A stretch of 64,000 bases of DNA from Pseudomonas gessardii (GTDB lineage Bacteria > Pseudomonadota > Gammaproteobacteria > Pseudomonadales > Pseudomonadaceae): the NCBI RefSeq assembly GCF_001983165.1, contig NZ_MNPU01000006.1:62001-126000 (forward strand), in the 5' to 3' direction. The notes under the pieces were generated by a model. It was not told the DNA's origin. It worked only from the letters and a program-made list of their open reading frames with translations, and did no database searches. Position 1 is the stretch's first letter. Every line of letters starts with the position of its first letter. Positions 1 to 8,115 of this stretch are shown here, one piece after another. The translations under genes and the position numbers were made by a program.

Positions 1-969
1 ACGGGTGCCGGTGGCGTAGAAGTTGTTGAAGTACAGGCTCTGCTTGCGCAGTGCGTCGAGGTTGGGCGTCAGGTTGCGTGCATCCCCATTGCTGCCCATG
101 TATTTGGCGCTGAAGCTTTCGAGGGTCACCAGCACTATATTGGGTTTGCGCAGGGTGCCGGGGTTATCGATGGTGCGGCGGATATCCAGCGGGTCGCTGC
201 CGATGAAGCGCGCATTGGGCTCGCTCAGCTCCGCGCGTAGCTGGCGGGCCACGGTATCGCTCGGCAGGCTTTTGTAGAACTGGCTGTAGTCCAGTTCGTT
301 GTTACGGAACGCCGCGAAGAACTGGTATGGGCCATTGCTGGCCAACTCGTTGTTATAGGCGTTGCCACCCTGGGTGCGCGGGCTGTCCTGGCTGATCATT
401 TGCAGGCTCAGGCCGGCAACCACCAGCAGTCCCAAGGCATTGAGCAAGCGCCCACGCATGGCCGGCAGGGGCGAGTCGAGGGCTGCGTTGAACAGTTTGC
501 GCAAGGCCAGGCTCAAGACAATCGCCAGCACCGCCAACAGGCTCAACAGTTTGCCGATGGGGTAGGACTCCAGCAGGTTGTTCAGTACCTCGTCGGAATA
601 CACCAGGTAATCGACGGCGATAAAGTTGAAGCGCACCCCGAACTCATCCCAGAACAACCATTCGGCCACTGAGGTGAACAGCATGGCGAACAGGCTGACG
701 GTCAGTACCCCTTGCAGGAACCAGCGATGGCCACGCCGCCGCCATAACGCGGGCGGGCACAGCAGCAGGTACAGGCCCAGGGGTAGTGCGGCATAGGCCA
801 GGAAGCCCAGGTCGTAGAGCAGGCCTACACCGAACACCGGCAGCAGGTTACCGCTGACTTCATCCAGGTGGGTGACGAGCAAGACGCTGCGGGTCAACAG
901 AAAAATGACCAGCCAGGTGCCGGTCACCAACAGCAAATAGCGCATTGGCGCAGTTTTGATAAAACCCAT
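1..969 (-). CDS. LTA synthase-family sulfatase-like membrane enzyme (5' part, cut by window edge)
   Basis: The 323 codons present encode an N-terminal membrane region of several hydrophobic helices (about residues 8-165), then the start of an extracytoplasmic alkaline-phosphatase-fold domain with the metal-site stretch NIVLVTLESFSAKYMG and, at the window edge, YATGTR. In the LtaS/EptA superfamily this domain moves phosphoglycerol or phosphoethanolamine groups onto envelope lipids. The nucleophilic Thr should be the next residue, just outside the window. The start at 969 follows a good AAGGAAG site. The gene diverges from colR, and a ColR-like box lies 69 bp upstream, so a ColRS-controlled envelope role is plausible. 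Substrate unknown. Confidence 0.85.
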   Translation of the reverse strand, partial: MGFIKTAPMRYLLLVTGTWLVIFLLTRSVLLVTHLDEVSGNLLPVFGVGLLYDLGFLAYAALPLGLYLLLCPPALWRRRGHRWFLQGVLTVSLFAMLFTSVAEWLFWDEFGVRFNFIAVDYLVYSDEVLNNLLESYPIGKLLSLLAVLAIVLSLALRKLFNAALDSPLPAMRGRLLNALGLLVVAGLSLQMISQDSPRTQGGNAYNNELASNGPYQFFAAFRNNELDYSQFYKSLPSDTVARQLRAELSEPNARFIGSDPLDIRRTIDNPGTLRKPNIVLVTLESFSAKYMGSNGDARNLTPNLDALRKQSLYFNNFYATGTR

Positions 970-1037
970 ATCTAACTTCCTTATATCAATGGGGGGCGAT
1001 TTTCACTCGGGTACTGTAGTCAAGCTGTGAACCGATA

Positions 1038-1053
1038 GTGAAAAACTCGTTAC
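1038..1053 (-). promoter_or_regulatory. putative ColR box upstream of the sulfatase gene
   Basis: Read on the minus strand this 16-mer is GTAACGAGTTTTTCAC. It matches 11 of 13 defined positions of the P. putida ColR consensus as I remember it (YYNASNNYTTTTTCAC), including the whole TTTTTCAC half. It lies 69 bp before the start of the leftward sulfatase gene and points toward it. Function is inferred. Confidence 0.4.
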
Positions 1054-1170
1054 GCCAGGCAATCAGTTGAAAAGAGTAATAGGTTAGCCTGTCAGGCCTA
1101 GCGGTAAGCCCGGCTTGGCCTTAAGCTGCGCGAGCCAACACGGCCGCTACCGCGTACGGAGACACTGCCC

Positions 1171-1854
1171 ATGCGAATTTTATTGGTTGAAGACAACCGC
1201 GATATTCTGGCCAACCTGGCCGATTACCTGGGGCTCAAGGGCTACACCGTAGACTGTGCGCAGGACGGCTTGTCAGGCCTGCACCTGGCCGCCACCGAGC
1301 ATTACGACCTGATCGTGCTCGATATCATGTTGCCCGGGATTGATGGCTACACCCTGTGCAAACGCCTGCGTGAAGACGCGCGCCGCGATACGCCGGTGAT
1401 CATGCTCACCGCCCGCGATCAATTGGACGACCGTCTGCAAGGCTTCAAATCGGGTGCCGACGACTACCTGCTCAAGCCGTTTGCCCTGTCGGAGCTGGCT
1501 GCGCGCATCGAAGCGGTACTGCGTCGTGCCCAGGGTGGCGGTCGGCGGGAGCTGCAGGTCGGCGACCTGTCCTACGACCTCGACACCCTGGAAGTGACCC
1601 GCGAAGGACGTCTGCTCAAGCTCAACCCGGTCGGCCTGAAACTGCTTGCGGTGTTGATGCAAAAAAGCCCGCATGTCCTGCGCCGCGAAGTGCTTGAAGA
1701 GGCCCTGTGGGGCGATGACTGCCCGGACAGCGACAGCCTGCGCAGCCATGTCCACCAATTGCGCCAGGTGATCGACAAGCCTTTCGCCAAACCGTTGCTG
1801 CAAACCGTGCATGGTGTGGGCTACCGCCTGGCAGAGGGCCGTGATGGAGTTTAG
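1171..1854 (+). CDS. colR: ColR, OmpR-family response regulator
   Basis: The 227-residue protein has an N-terminal receiver with phospho-acceptor Asp51 (LIVLDIMLPG), switch Thr in MLTARD and Lys in LLKPF, then a C-terminal winged-helix domain ending HTVHGVGYRL-like (QTVHGVGYRLAEG). The sequence and the neighbours (colS directly downstream, then methyltransferase and InaA-type kinase) identify ColR. In P. putida and P. fluorescens ColRS maintains outer-membrane and LPS integrity, tolerance to excess zinc and iron, and root colonisation. The stop overlaps the colS start by 11 bases, so the two are translationally coupled. Confidence 0.95.
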   Translation: MRILLVEDNRDILANLADYLGLKGYTVDCAQDGLSGLHLAATEHYDLIVLDIMLPGIDGYTLCKRLREDARRDTPVIMLTARDQLDDRLQGFKSGADDYLLKPFALSELAARIEAVLRRAQGGGRRELQVGDLSYDLDTLEVTREGRLLKLNPVGLKLLAVLMQKSPHVLRREVLEEALWGDDCPDSDSLRSHVHQLRQVIDKPFAKPLLQTVHGVGYRLAEGRDGV

Positions 1855-3124
1855 GCAAAGCCTTGCCCAGCGGATCATCATCGCCTTTGCGCTGATGAGC
1901 GCGCTGGTGGCGGGAGCCTTCGCCATGGGCATCGTGGCCACGGTGCACCTGGTGGAAGAAAAACTGATTTCAGCGGGCCTGGGCGGCGACCTGCAACGCC
2001 TGCTGTTGATGGACAGCGTCGAGGACTGGCGCCACCGCCCTGAGCCGGACCAGTTGTTCTACTTCAGCGGCGGGCGTGGGGATTTTCAACTGCCCAAGGA
2101 CTTGCGGCATCTGGACGCCGGCTTTCATGAAGTGTTTCGCGATGCGCTTTCCTACCATGCCATGGTCGAAATCGTCGACGGCCGTCGGTATGTCCTGCTG
2201 CAAGACCAGAGTGATTTTGAAGAGCGCGAGCGCGTACTGTTTGCGGTGGTGCTGGTGGGGTTTGTCCTCAGCCTGGCGCTGGCGGTATTCCTCGGCTGGG
2301 TTCTGGCCCGCAAGGTGATGGCACCGGTCGTACGCCTGGCGCGCCAGGTGCGCCATCGCGACCAGCTATTGGGCCTGGCCCCACCGCTGGCCCCGGACTA
2401 CGCGGCCGACGAAGTGGGCGAGTTGGCAGTGGCCTTCGACGCCACCCTTGGCCGCCTGCGCCAGGCGCTGACCCGTGAGCGCTTGTTCACCAGCGATGTG
2501 AGCCATGAACTGCGCACCCCCTTGATGGTGCTGGCCAGTTCCTGCGAATTGTTGCTGGAGAACCCGGCGATTGATTCACGGGGGCGCAAACAGGTTGAGC
2601 GTATCGCCCGGGCCTGCGAAGAAATGCGCGAGCTGGTGCAGACCTTCCTGATGCTGGCCCGTGCCCAGCATGATGACACCACAATGTCGCCTCAGATCAG
2701 CCTGACCGAGGTCGCGGAGGGCTTGCTGGGGATCTGGCGCGACCCCATCGAGCGCAAGGGCATCGAGTTGTTCTACCAACCGGGCAACCCACTCGACACC
2801 CGCTACAACGCCACCTTCCTGCATGCGGTCATGGGCAATCTATTGCGCAATGCCCTGCATTACACCGAGCAGGGGTTTATTCGCCTGACCCTGGAACCCA
2901 CCGGTTTTGTGGTGGAAGACAGCGGCGTGGGGATTCCCGAAGACAAGCGCGAGGCCATGTTCGAGCCGTTTGTGCGCGGTAACGAAAAACGCGGTGACGG
3001 CCTGGGCCTGGGTTTGTCGCTGGTCCAGCGCATCTGCGAGAGCCAGGGCTGGGTGGTCAGCCTCAGCACCATGGAGCCCAGTGGTTGCCGCTTCCAGGTT
3101 GAATTGAACCCGATCAAAACCTGA
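1844..3124 (+). CDS. colS: ColS, membrane sensor histidine kinase
   Basis: The 426-residue kinase has a membrane helix at about residues 11-34, a periplasmic loop of roughly 95 residues, a second helix at about 131-155, HAMP, an H-box with His221 (SDVSHELRTPL), an N-box (LLRNALHY) and glycine boxes (EDSGVGIP, GDGLGLGLSL). The loop carries E126-E-R-E129, matching the ExxE metal-sensing motif described for P. putida ColS. H35, E38, D57, H95, E96 and H105 also fall where metal-linked residues were reported, as I recall. ATG 1844, inside the end of colR, is preferred over an upstream in-frame ATG at 1811 because it puts the first helix at the N-terminus. Confidence 0.93.
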   Translation: MEFRQSLAQRIIIAFALMSALVAGAFAMGIVATVHLVEEKLISAGLGGDLQRLLLMDSVEDWRHRPEPDQLFYFSGGRGDFQLPKDLRHLDAGFHEVFRDALSYHAMVEIVDGRRYVLLQDQSDFEERERVLFAVVLVGFVLSLALAVFLGWVLARKVMAPVVRLARQVRHRDQLLGLAPPLAPDYAADEVGELAVAFDATLGRLRQALTRERLFTSDVSHELRTPLMVLASSCELLLENPAIDSRGRKQVERIARACEEMRELVQTFLMLARAQHDDTTMSPQISLTEVAEGLLGIWRDPIERKGIELFYQPGNPLDTRYNATFLHAVMGNLLRNALHYTEQGFIRLTLEPTGFVVEDSGVGIPEDKREAMFEPFVRGNEKRGDGLGLGLSLVQRICESQGWVVSLSTMEPSGCRFQVELNPIKT

Positions 3125-3210
3125 CCCCTTGCCTGCCCCTGTTCTCGGGGGCAAATGGCTTTATGCCATGCTTTTTCCCTGTAAAACTTTGTAATTCTTT
3201 AGGATTAGAC

Positions 3211-3226
3211 GGGACGTTTTTTTCAC
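3211..3226 (+). promoter_or_regulatory. putative ColR box upstream of the methyltransferase operon
   Basis: GGGACGTTTTTTTCAC matches 11 of 13 defined positions of the remembered P. putida ColR consensus; only the first two pyrimidines differ. It lies 67 bp before the methyltransferase start, on the same strand. The ColR regulon includes this downstream operon in other Pseudomonas, so the site fits. Binding is not shown. Confidence 0.5.
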
Positions 3227-3293
3227 AAAGGGTTGACCTGCGGATGACGCACGACTGCTTAAGGTTGTCGGCATCAGTCCAGGAGAGCTGTTG

Positions 3294-3974
3294 ATGGCTA
3301 CCCCAATCAAGCTTGAATTTTCCGCAAAGTACGACGACCAGCACGCTCAGGAATATTTGCTTAAACATCAGGACACCCTGTCGCGCCGTCTGTCTCACAA
3401 ACGTGATGAACAATTGGCCCGTGGTGCGCTGGCGATGGCCGGTGAGCCTGGCCTGGTATTGGACCTGCCGTGCGGGGCCGGGCGTTTCTGGCCGTTGCTG
3501 GCCGAAAAGCCCAACCGGATCATTATCGGTGCGGACAATTCCGAGTCCATGCTCAACATCGCCATGGGTGCGCAGCCGGCCGAGGTGGTCAAGCAGGTAC
3601 GGCCCTTGCAGACATCTGCCTTTGATATCGATTTGCCAGATAACGCCGTGGACAGCATTTTCTGCATGCGCCTGTTGCACCACATCGGCGAGCCTGCGCA
3701 CCGCATGGCGATATTGAAGGAATTTCAACGAGTTACCCGCGATAGCGTGATTGTCTCGTTGTGGGTGGATGGCAATTTCAAGGCCTGGAAACGCAAGCGC
3801 CTGGAAGAGCAGCGCCGCCAAAAAAGTGAGCAGGACAGTTACCGAAATCGATTTGTGTTACCGGCTGCTACTGTTGAGGCTGAGTTTGAGCAAGCTGGTT
3901 TCCGCGTCCAGGAGTATTTGGACTTCATACCGCTGTACGCCATGTGGCGTGTGTATGTATTGCGCAAGAGGTAA
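3294..3974 (+). CDS. class I SAM-dependent methyltransferase (ORF222-like, ColRS-linked)
   Basis: This 226-residue protein has a Rossmann methyltransferase core. Motif I is LVLDLPCGAGRFWP (about residues 56-69), motif II follows near GADNSESM, and a DNAVDSIFCMRLLHHI stretch matches motifs IV/V. ATG 3294 is preferred over a TTG three bases earlier because an AGGAGAG site ends about 6 bases upstream. It is followed after 4 bases by the InaA-type kinase gene, so they form one operon. The methyl acceptor is unknown; its place next to ColRS and an LPS-type kinase points to an envelope substrate. In P. fluorescens WCS365 the equivalent gene is called orf222. Confidence 0.85.
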   Translation: MATPIKLEFSAKYDDQHAQEYLLKHQDTLSRRLSHKRDEQLARGALAMAGEPGLVLDLPCGAGRFWPLLAEKPNRIIIGADNSESMLNIAMGAQPAEVVKQVRPLQTSAFDIDLPDNAVDSIFCMRLLHHIGEPAHRMAILKEFQRVTRDSVIVSLWVDGNFKAWKRKRLEEQRRQKSEQDSYRNRFVLPAATVEAEFEQAGFRVQEYLDFIPLYAMWRVYVLRKR

Positions 3975-3978
3975 CAGG

Positions 3979-4695
3979 ATGGCAGTTGAGTGCGTAGCAG
4001 GCAGTCACGTAGCTCCCGAAGAGCGGTTCGATTATTTCTGGCAACAGCAGGGCGAATGGGTCGAGGAACCCAATCGACGGCGGGGTGGCGAAAGCGGCGT
4101 ACAGCGAGTGATCGGTACCCAGGGGCGCCTGCTCTACAGCAAGCGCCAGACCGGCCATACCTACCGCAGTTGGCTGCATCCCTTTGGGCGGCCTACGGTA
4201 CTGCGCGAGCGTGATGCGCTCAGGGGCCTGCGCTTGCTGGATGTGGGCGTCCCGGAACTGGTGTTTTGTGGTGCCCGTCGCGATCGGGACCAGCAGTGGA
4301 CGGCCTTGCTGGTGACGGCGGCATTGGAGGGTTTTACGGACATCGACAGCTGGTACGCCGCCGGTGGCCGCGAGCAATGCGGGGAGCTGGCGCATGAGCG
4401 CCTGCTCGATGAATTGGCGCAAACCCTGGCGCGGATGCACAAGGGGCGCTGGCAGCATGGCTGCCTGTACAGCAAGCATATTTTCGTGCGGGTCAGCGGG
4501 GCGGGTGAGGGTGCGACGGTCGACGTGGCGCTGCTGGATCTTGAAAAGTGCCGCCAACGTTTGACCGCCCGCCGGGCCGCTGCCCATGACATGCAGCAAT
4601 TGCGTCGCCATTCGTCGTGGAATGCCACCGACTGGCAAAAACTCAGCTACTTTTACGAAACGGCGTTTGGCAGCGCTATCAAGGGTTTAACCTAA
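3979..4695 (+). CDS. InaA/WapQ-type lipopolysaccharide core kinase
   Basis: The 238-residue protein resembles the protein-kinase-like InaA/Kdo-kinase family that phosphorylates sugars of the LPS inner core. Kinase landmarks are the catalytic-loop equivalent HGCLYSKHIFV (around residue 158), where the usual HGD is HGC with SKHIF downstream, and ALLDLEKCRQRL in place of the DFG metal site. Start ATG 3979 lies 4 bases after the methyltransferase stop, within AACAGGATG. A much longer frame open from 3751 overlaps the methyltransferase and is not believed. The stop overlaps the next start (TAATG), indicating coupled translation. Confidence 0.85.
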   Translation: MAVECVAGSHVAPEERFDYFWQQQGEWVEEPNRRRGGESGVQRVIGTQGRLLYSKRQTGHTYRSWLHPFGRPTVLRERDALRGLRLLDVGVPELVFCGARRDRDQQWTALLVTAALEGFTDIDSWYAAGGREQCGELAHERLLDELAQTLARMHKGRWQHGCLYSKHIFVRVSGAGEGATVDVALLDLEKCRQRLTARRAAAHDMQQLRRHSSWNATDWQKLSYFYETAFGSAIKGLT

Positions 4696-4922
4696 TGAAG
4701 CTAGAAATAGCACGAGGTTTGTTTCTGTTGGGGGCCTTGGGCATCGCTTCCCTGGCCCTGGCTGCCTGGGAGCAGCCCCGCACAGAAGTCCTCAGCGCAG
4801 AGCACAGTGGTGGGCAATGCCCGCTGCCGCGTATCGCCAAGACTGCTGGGGTTACACAACCTGATCATCAGCTTTTGCTGTTTATGTTTGGGATGTCCCA
4901 GGGCATGAGGCCTGCGAGTTGA
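4695..4922 (+). CDS. small exported protein at the end of the ColRS-linked operon
   Basis: This 75-residue protein starts inside the stop of the kinase gene (TAATG). It begins with a short basic head and a hydrophobic stretch (GLFLLGALGIASLALAAW, about residues 8-25), which reads as a signal peptide or a single membrane anchor. The rest has one Cys (SGGQCPLPRI) and a hydrophobic tail segment. I recognise no domain. A strong terminator follows at 4941, so this is the last gene of the operon. Coupled translation with the kinase supports a real gene with an envelope role. Confidence 0.65.
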   Translation: MKLEIARGLFLLGALGIASLALAAWEQPRTEVLSAEHSGGQCPLPRIAKTAGVTQPDHQLLLFMFGMSQGMRPAS

Positions 4923-4940
4923 ATAGATTGACGCCCCTGT

Positions 4941-4974
4941 AAAAGGCCCCGCAGCGCGGGGCCTTTTGTTTTTT
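4941..4974 (+). terminator. rho-independent terminator of the ColRS-linked operon
   Basis: GGCCCCGC and GCGGGGCC form a GC-rich stem with a tiny AGC-centred loop, followed by TTTTGTTTTTT. It lies 19 bases after the small exported protein. Confidence 0.9.
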
Positions 4975-5079
4975 GCGTGTTGCTGCGTGCTTTGCCCGGG
5001 TGGCGGCTAAAACAGAGCAACAGCAGAAGCGGAGCGCGAAGCTGCATTCGCCGCCATTACCGCAGAAATGGATATGTCC

Positions 5080-8000
5080 TCAATCAGCCAAGGGATCAGG
5101 CTTGGCCAACAACGTATAAACACACGGCAACACAAACAAAGTAAACAACGTCCCCACAGACATCCCCGTAGCAATCACCATCCCGATATCAAACCGACTG
5201 ACCGCCCCCGCCCCCGTGGCCAGGATCAACGGCACCATCCCAAACACCATCGCCGCCGTGGTCATCAAGACCGGGCGCAGGCGAATCGCCGCTGCCTCTT
5301 CCACCGCTTCACGGGGCGTCAGGCCTTTGTCCTTGCGCAACTGGTTGGCAAATTCGACGATCAGGATCCCATGCTTGCTGATCAGCCCGATCAACGTCAC
5401 CAACCCCACCTGGGTGTAGATATTCATGCTCGACCAGCCGAGGAACAGCGGGATCAACGCCCCGCAGATCGACAGCGGCACCGTCACCAGGATCACCAGC
5501 GGGTCACGGAAGCTCTCGAACTGCGCCGCCAGCACCAGGAAGATGATTGCCAGCGCCAGGCCAAAGGTGACCCACAGCGCGCTGCCTTCCTGGATGAACT
5601 GGCGCGACGCGCCGCTGTAGTCAAAGGCGTAGCCGGCCGGGGTTTCTTCGAGGGCGATCTGGCGCACGGTGTCGATGGCCTCGCCCATGCTGACAATCGG
5701 GAAACCCGAGATCAGTGCCGAGTTGAGTTGCTGGAACTGGTTCAGCTGGCGCGGCCGTGCGCGGTCGCTGACGCTGATCAGGGTCGACAGCGGCAACAGT
5801 TCGCCCCGGGTGTTTTTCACGTAGTAATTGTTCAGCCACTCGGGGTTGTCGCGGTAGGCCCGTTCGACCTGGGCGATTACCTTGTAGCTGCGGCCATCAA
5901 GGGTGAACCGGTTGATCTGCGCCTCCGCCAGCAAGGTCGCCAGGGTGCTGCCCAGGTCTTGCATCGACACCCCCATCTGCGCTGCCTTGGCGCGGTCGAT
6001 ATCCACCACCACCTCGGGCTTGTCGAACGCCAGGTCGATATCCACAAAGGCGAACTTGCCCGACTCCATGGCGCGTTTCTTCACGCGGGTGGCCACTTGT
6101 AGCAATGACTCATAGTCATTCGGCGTATTGATCACAAACCCGAAGGGCAGGCCTTCGCCGGTGCCCGGCAGCGACGGCAGGTTGAAGCCGAACACCTGCA
6201 AGCCGGGAATCTGCTCCAGGCGTTTCTGCACCTCGGGCAGGATCTGCATCTGCGTGCGGTCGCGCTCGTTCCACGGTTTGAGCAGGAAGCCGCCGATACC
6301 CGACTGCACCCCGTTGAACCCATTGATCTGGAATGAGGAGTAGTACTCCGGGAAGTCCTTGAAGATCGTGATGAACTCATCGGTGTAGGTGTTCAGGTAG
6401 TCCAGGTTGGTCGGCTGCGGCGCGCTGGCCATCATGAAGATGATGCCCTGGTCTTCGTCCGGGGCCAGTTGCGACTGGGTGAACTTGAGGAACACCGGGA
6501 TCAGGCACAGCACGATCAAGGCAAATACAATCACCACCGGCCGGGTGTCCAGGGTGCCGTGCAGCAGGCTCTGGTAGCGGCGCTTGAGGCCCTCGAAGAT
6601 CAGGTCCAGGCGATGGGCCAGGCCCGTGGGGTTTTCGTCGTGGCGCAACAGCAGGGCACACATCATCGGGGACAGGGTCAGGGCAACGATGCCGGAAATC
6701 ACCACCGCCCCGGCCAGGGTCAGGGCGAACTCCTTGAACAATGCCCCGGTCAGCCCCTCAAGAAAGCCGATGGGCGCGTAGACCGCCGCCAGGGTGATGG
6801 TCATCGACACCACCGGCACGGCAATCTCCCGCGCACCTTCCAGCGCTGCGTCCAGTGGCGTCTTGCCGTCTTCGATATGGCGGTGGATGTTCTCCACCAC
6901 CACAATGGCATCGTCGACCACCAGGCCGATGGCCAGCACCATCGCCAGCAGCGTCAACAGGTTGATGGAGTAGCCCATCAGTTGCATGAAAAACAGCACG
7001 CCAATCATCGACAGCGGGATGGTGACCACCGGGATCACCACCGAGCGCAGCGCCCCGAGAAACAGGAACACCACGACGATCACGATCAGCACTGCTTCAA
7101 ACAGGGTCTTGATCACTTCGTTGATCGAGGCCTGGATAAACAACGTGGCGTCGTAGGCAATTTCGGCCTTGAGAGTGGGGGGCAACTGGGATTCCAGCTC
7201 CGGCATCAGCTTGCGCACTTCCTTGATCACGTCCAGCGGGTTGGCGCTGGGGGTGGCCTTGATGCCGATATACACCGAGGGCGTGCCGCCAAAGGAGCTG
7301 ATGGCGTTGTAGTTTTCCGCGCCCATTTCCACCCGGGCCACATCGCCGAGCAGCACCCGGCTGTCGCCATCGGTCTTCACCGTGATAGCGGCGAAGGCTT
7401 CGACGGTCTTCAGATCGGTATTGGCGTTGATGCTGGTGACCACATATTCGCCCTTCACCTCGCCGGCGGCGGAGAGGAAGTTGTAGTGGCGTACGGCATC
7501 GGTCACGTCGCTGGCGCTCAGGCCAAAGCCCGCAAGCTTGACCGGGTCCAGCCACAGGCGCATGGCAAACACCTGGTTGCCGAGGATCTCGGCCTCGGCC
7601 ATGCCGGGCAGGGTCGCCAGCTTGGGCTGGATCACCCGCGACAGGTAGTCGGTGATCTGCGGGTTGCTCAGTTGCTGGCTGGAGAAGCTGATATACATCA
7701 GCGCCGAGGCATCCGCGGCTTCCTTGCTCAACACCGGGTCTTCAGCGTCCAGGGGCAGCTTGTTCTTGACCTCGTTGGCCTTGGCCAGCAGCTCGGTGAA
7801 CAGGCGGTCGCTGTTGGCGCCGATCCGTGCATAGATGGAAATCACCGAGAAGTTCTGGCGACTGACCGAGGTCATGTAGTCGATGCCTTCGGCGCTCGCC
7901 AGGCTTTGCTGCAATGGCTGTGTGATGTAGCCCTGGATCGTCTCGGCATTGGCCCCGGGGTAAGCGGTGGTCACCGTGATCAGGGCATTTTCCATGGACG

Positions 8001-8112
8001 GGTATTGGCGCAGTGGCAGTTTGCTGTAGGCCTGCAAACCCAGAAGCACGATCAGCAGGCTGACCACCATGGCCAGTACCGGGCGGCGGATAAACGTGTC
8101 GGTAAACGCCAT
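5080..8112 (-). CDS. RND efflux pump inner-membrane transporter (HAE1 family), copy 1
   Basis: At 1010 residues it has the length and architecture of AcrB-type pumps: helix 1 at about residues 10-28, a large periplasmic loop, helices 2-6 from about 335, a second loop and helices 8-12. The proton-relay pair D400-D401 sits in GLIVDD-like GLVVDDAIVVVEN, and the partner lysine in LISKHGILIVEFAN. It would drive proton-coupled export of drugs or other hydrophobic compounds from the periplasm. The adaptor gene lies 3 bases upstream in the same operon. No outer-membrane channel gene is present. I cannot assign it to a named Mex system. Confidence 0.92.
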   Translation of the reverse strand: MAFTDTFIRRPVLAMVVSLLIVLLGLQAYSKLPLRQYPSMENALITVTTAYPGANAETIQGYITQPLQQSLASAEGIDYMTSVSRQNFSVISIYARIGANSDRLFTELLAKANEVKNKLPLDAEDPVLSKEAADASALMYISFSSQQLSNPQITDYLSRVIQPKLATLPGMAEAEILGNQVFAMRLWLDPVKLAGFGLSASDVTDAVRHYNFLSAAGEVKGEYVVTSINANTDLKTVEAFAAITVKTDGDSRVLLGDVARVEMGAENYNAISSFGGTPSVYIGIKATPSANPLDVIKEVRKLMPELESQLPPTLKAEIAYDATLFIQASINEVIKTLFEAVLIVIVVVFLFLGALRSVVIPVVTIPLSMIGVLFFMQLMGYSINLLTLLAMVLAIGLVVDDAIVVVENIHRHIEDGKTPLDAALEGAREIAVPVVSMTITLAAVYAPIGFLEGLTGALFKEFALTLAGAVVISGIVALTLSPMMCALLLRHDENPTGLAHRLDLIFEGLKRRYQSLLHGTLDTRPVVIVFALIVLCLIPVFLKFTQSQLAPDEDQGIIFMMASAPQPTNLDYLNTYTDEFITIFKDFPEYYSSFQINGFNGVQSGIGGFLLKPWNERDRTQMQILPEVQKRLEQIPGLQVFGFNLPSLPGTGEGLPFGFVINTPNDYESLLQVATRVKKRAMESGKFAFVDIDLAFDKPEVVVDIDRAKAAQMGVSMQDLGSTLATLLAEAQINRFTLDGRSYKVIAQVERAYRDNPEWLNNYYVKNTRGELLPLSTLISVSDRARPRQLNQFQQLNSALISGFPIVSMGEAIDTVRQIALEETPAGYAFDYSGASRQFIQEGSALWVTFGLALAIIFLVLAAQFESFRDPLVILVTVPLSICGALIPLFLGWSSMNIYTQVGLVTLIGLISKHGILIVEFANQLRKDKGLTPREAVEEAAAIRLRPVLMTTAAMVFGMVPLILATGAGAVSRFDIGMVIATGMSVGTLFTLFVLPCVYTLLAKPDPLAD

Positions 8113-8115
8113 GGC

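Noticed and set aside
3132..3151. Terminator directly after colS
   Set aside because: TGCCCC/GGGGCA can pair, but there is no T-run after it.
3751..3978. N-terminal extension of the InaA-type kinase
   Set aside because: It would overlap the methyltransferase gene, and the proper start 3979 has a ribosome site and gives the family length.
4941..5079. Possible small RNA gene after the ColRS operon
   Set aside because: Only the terminator hairpin is visible; no promoter-like sequence or conserved structure could be recognised.
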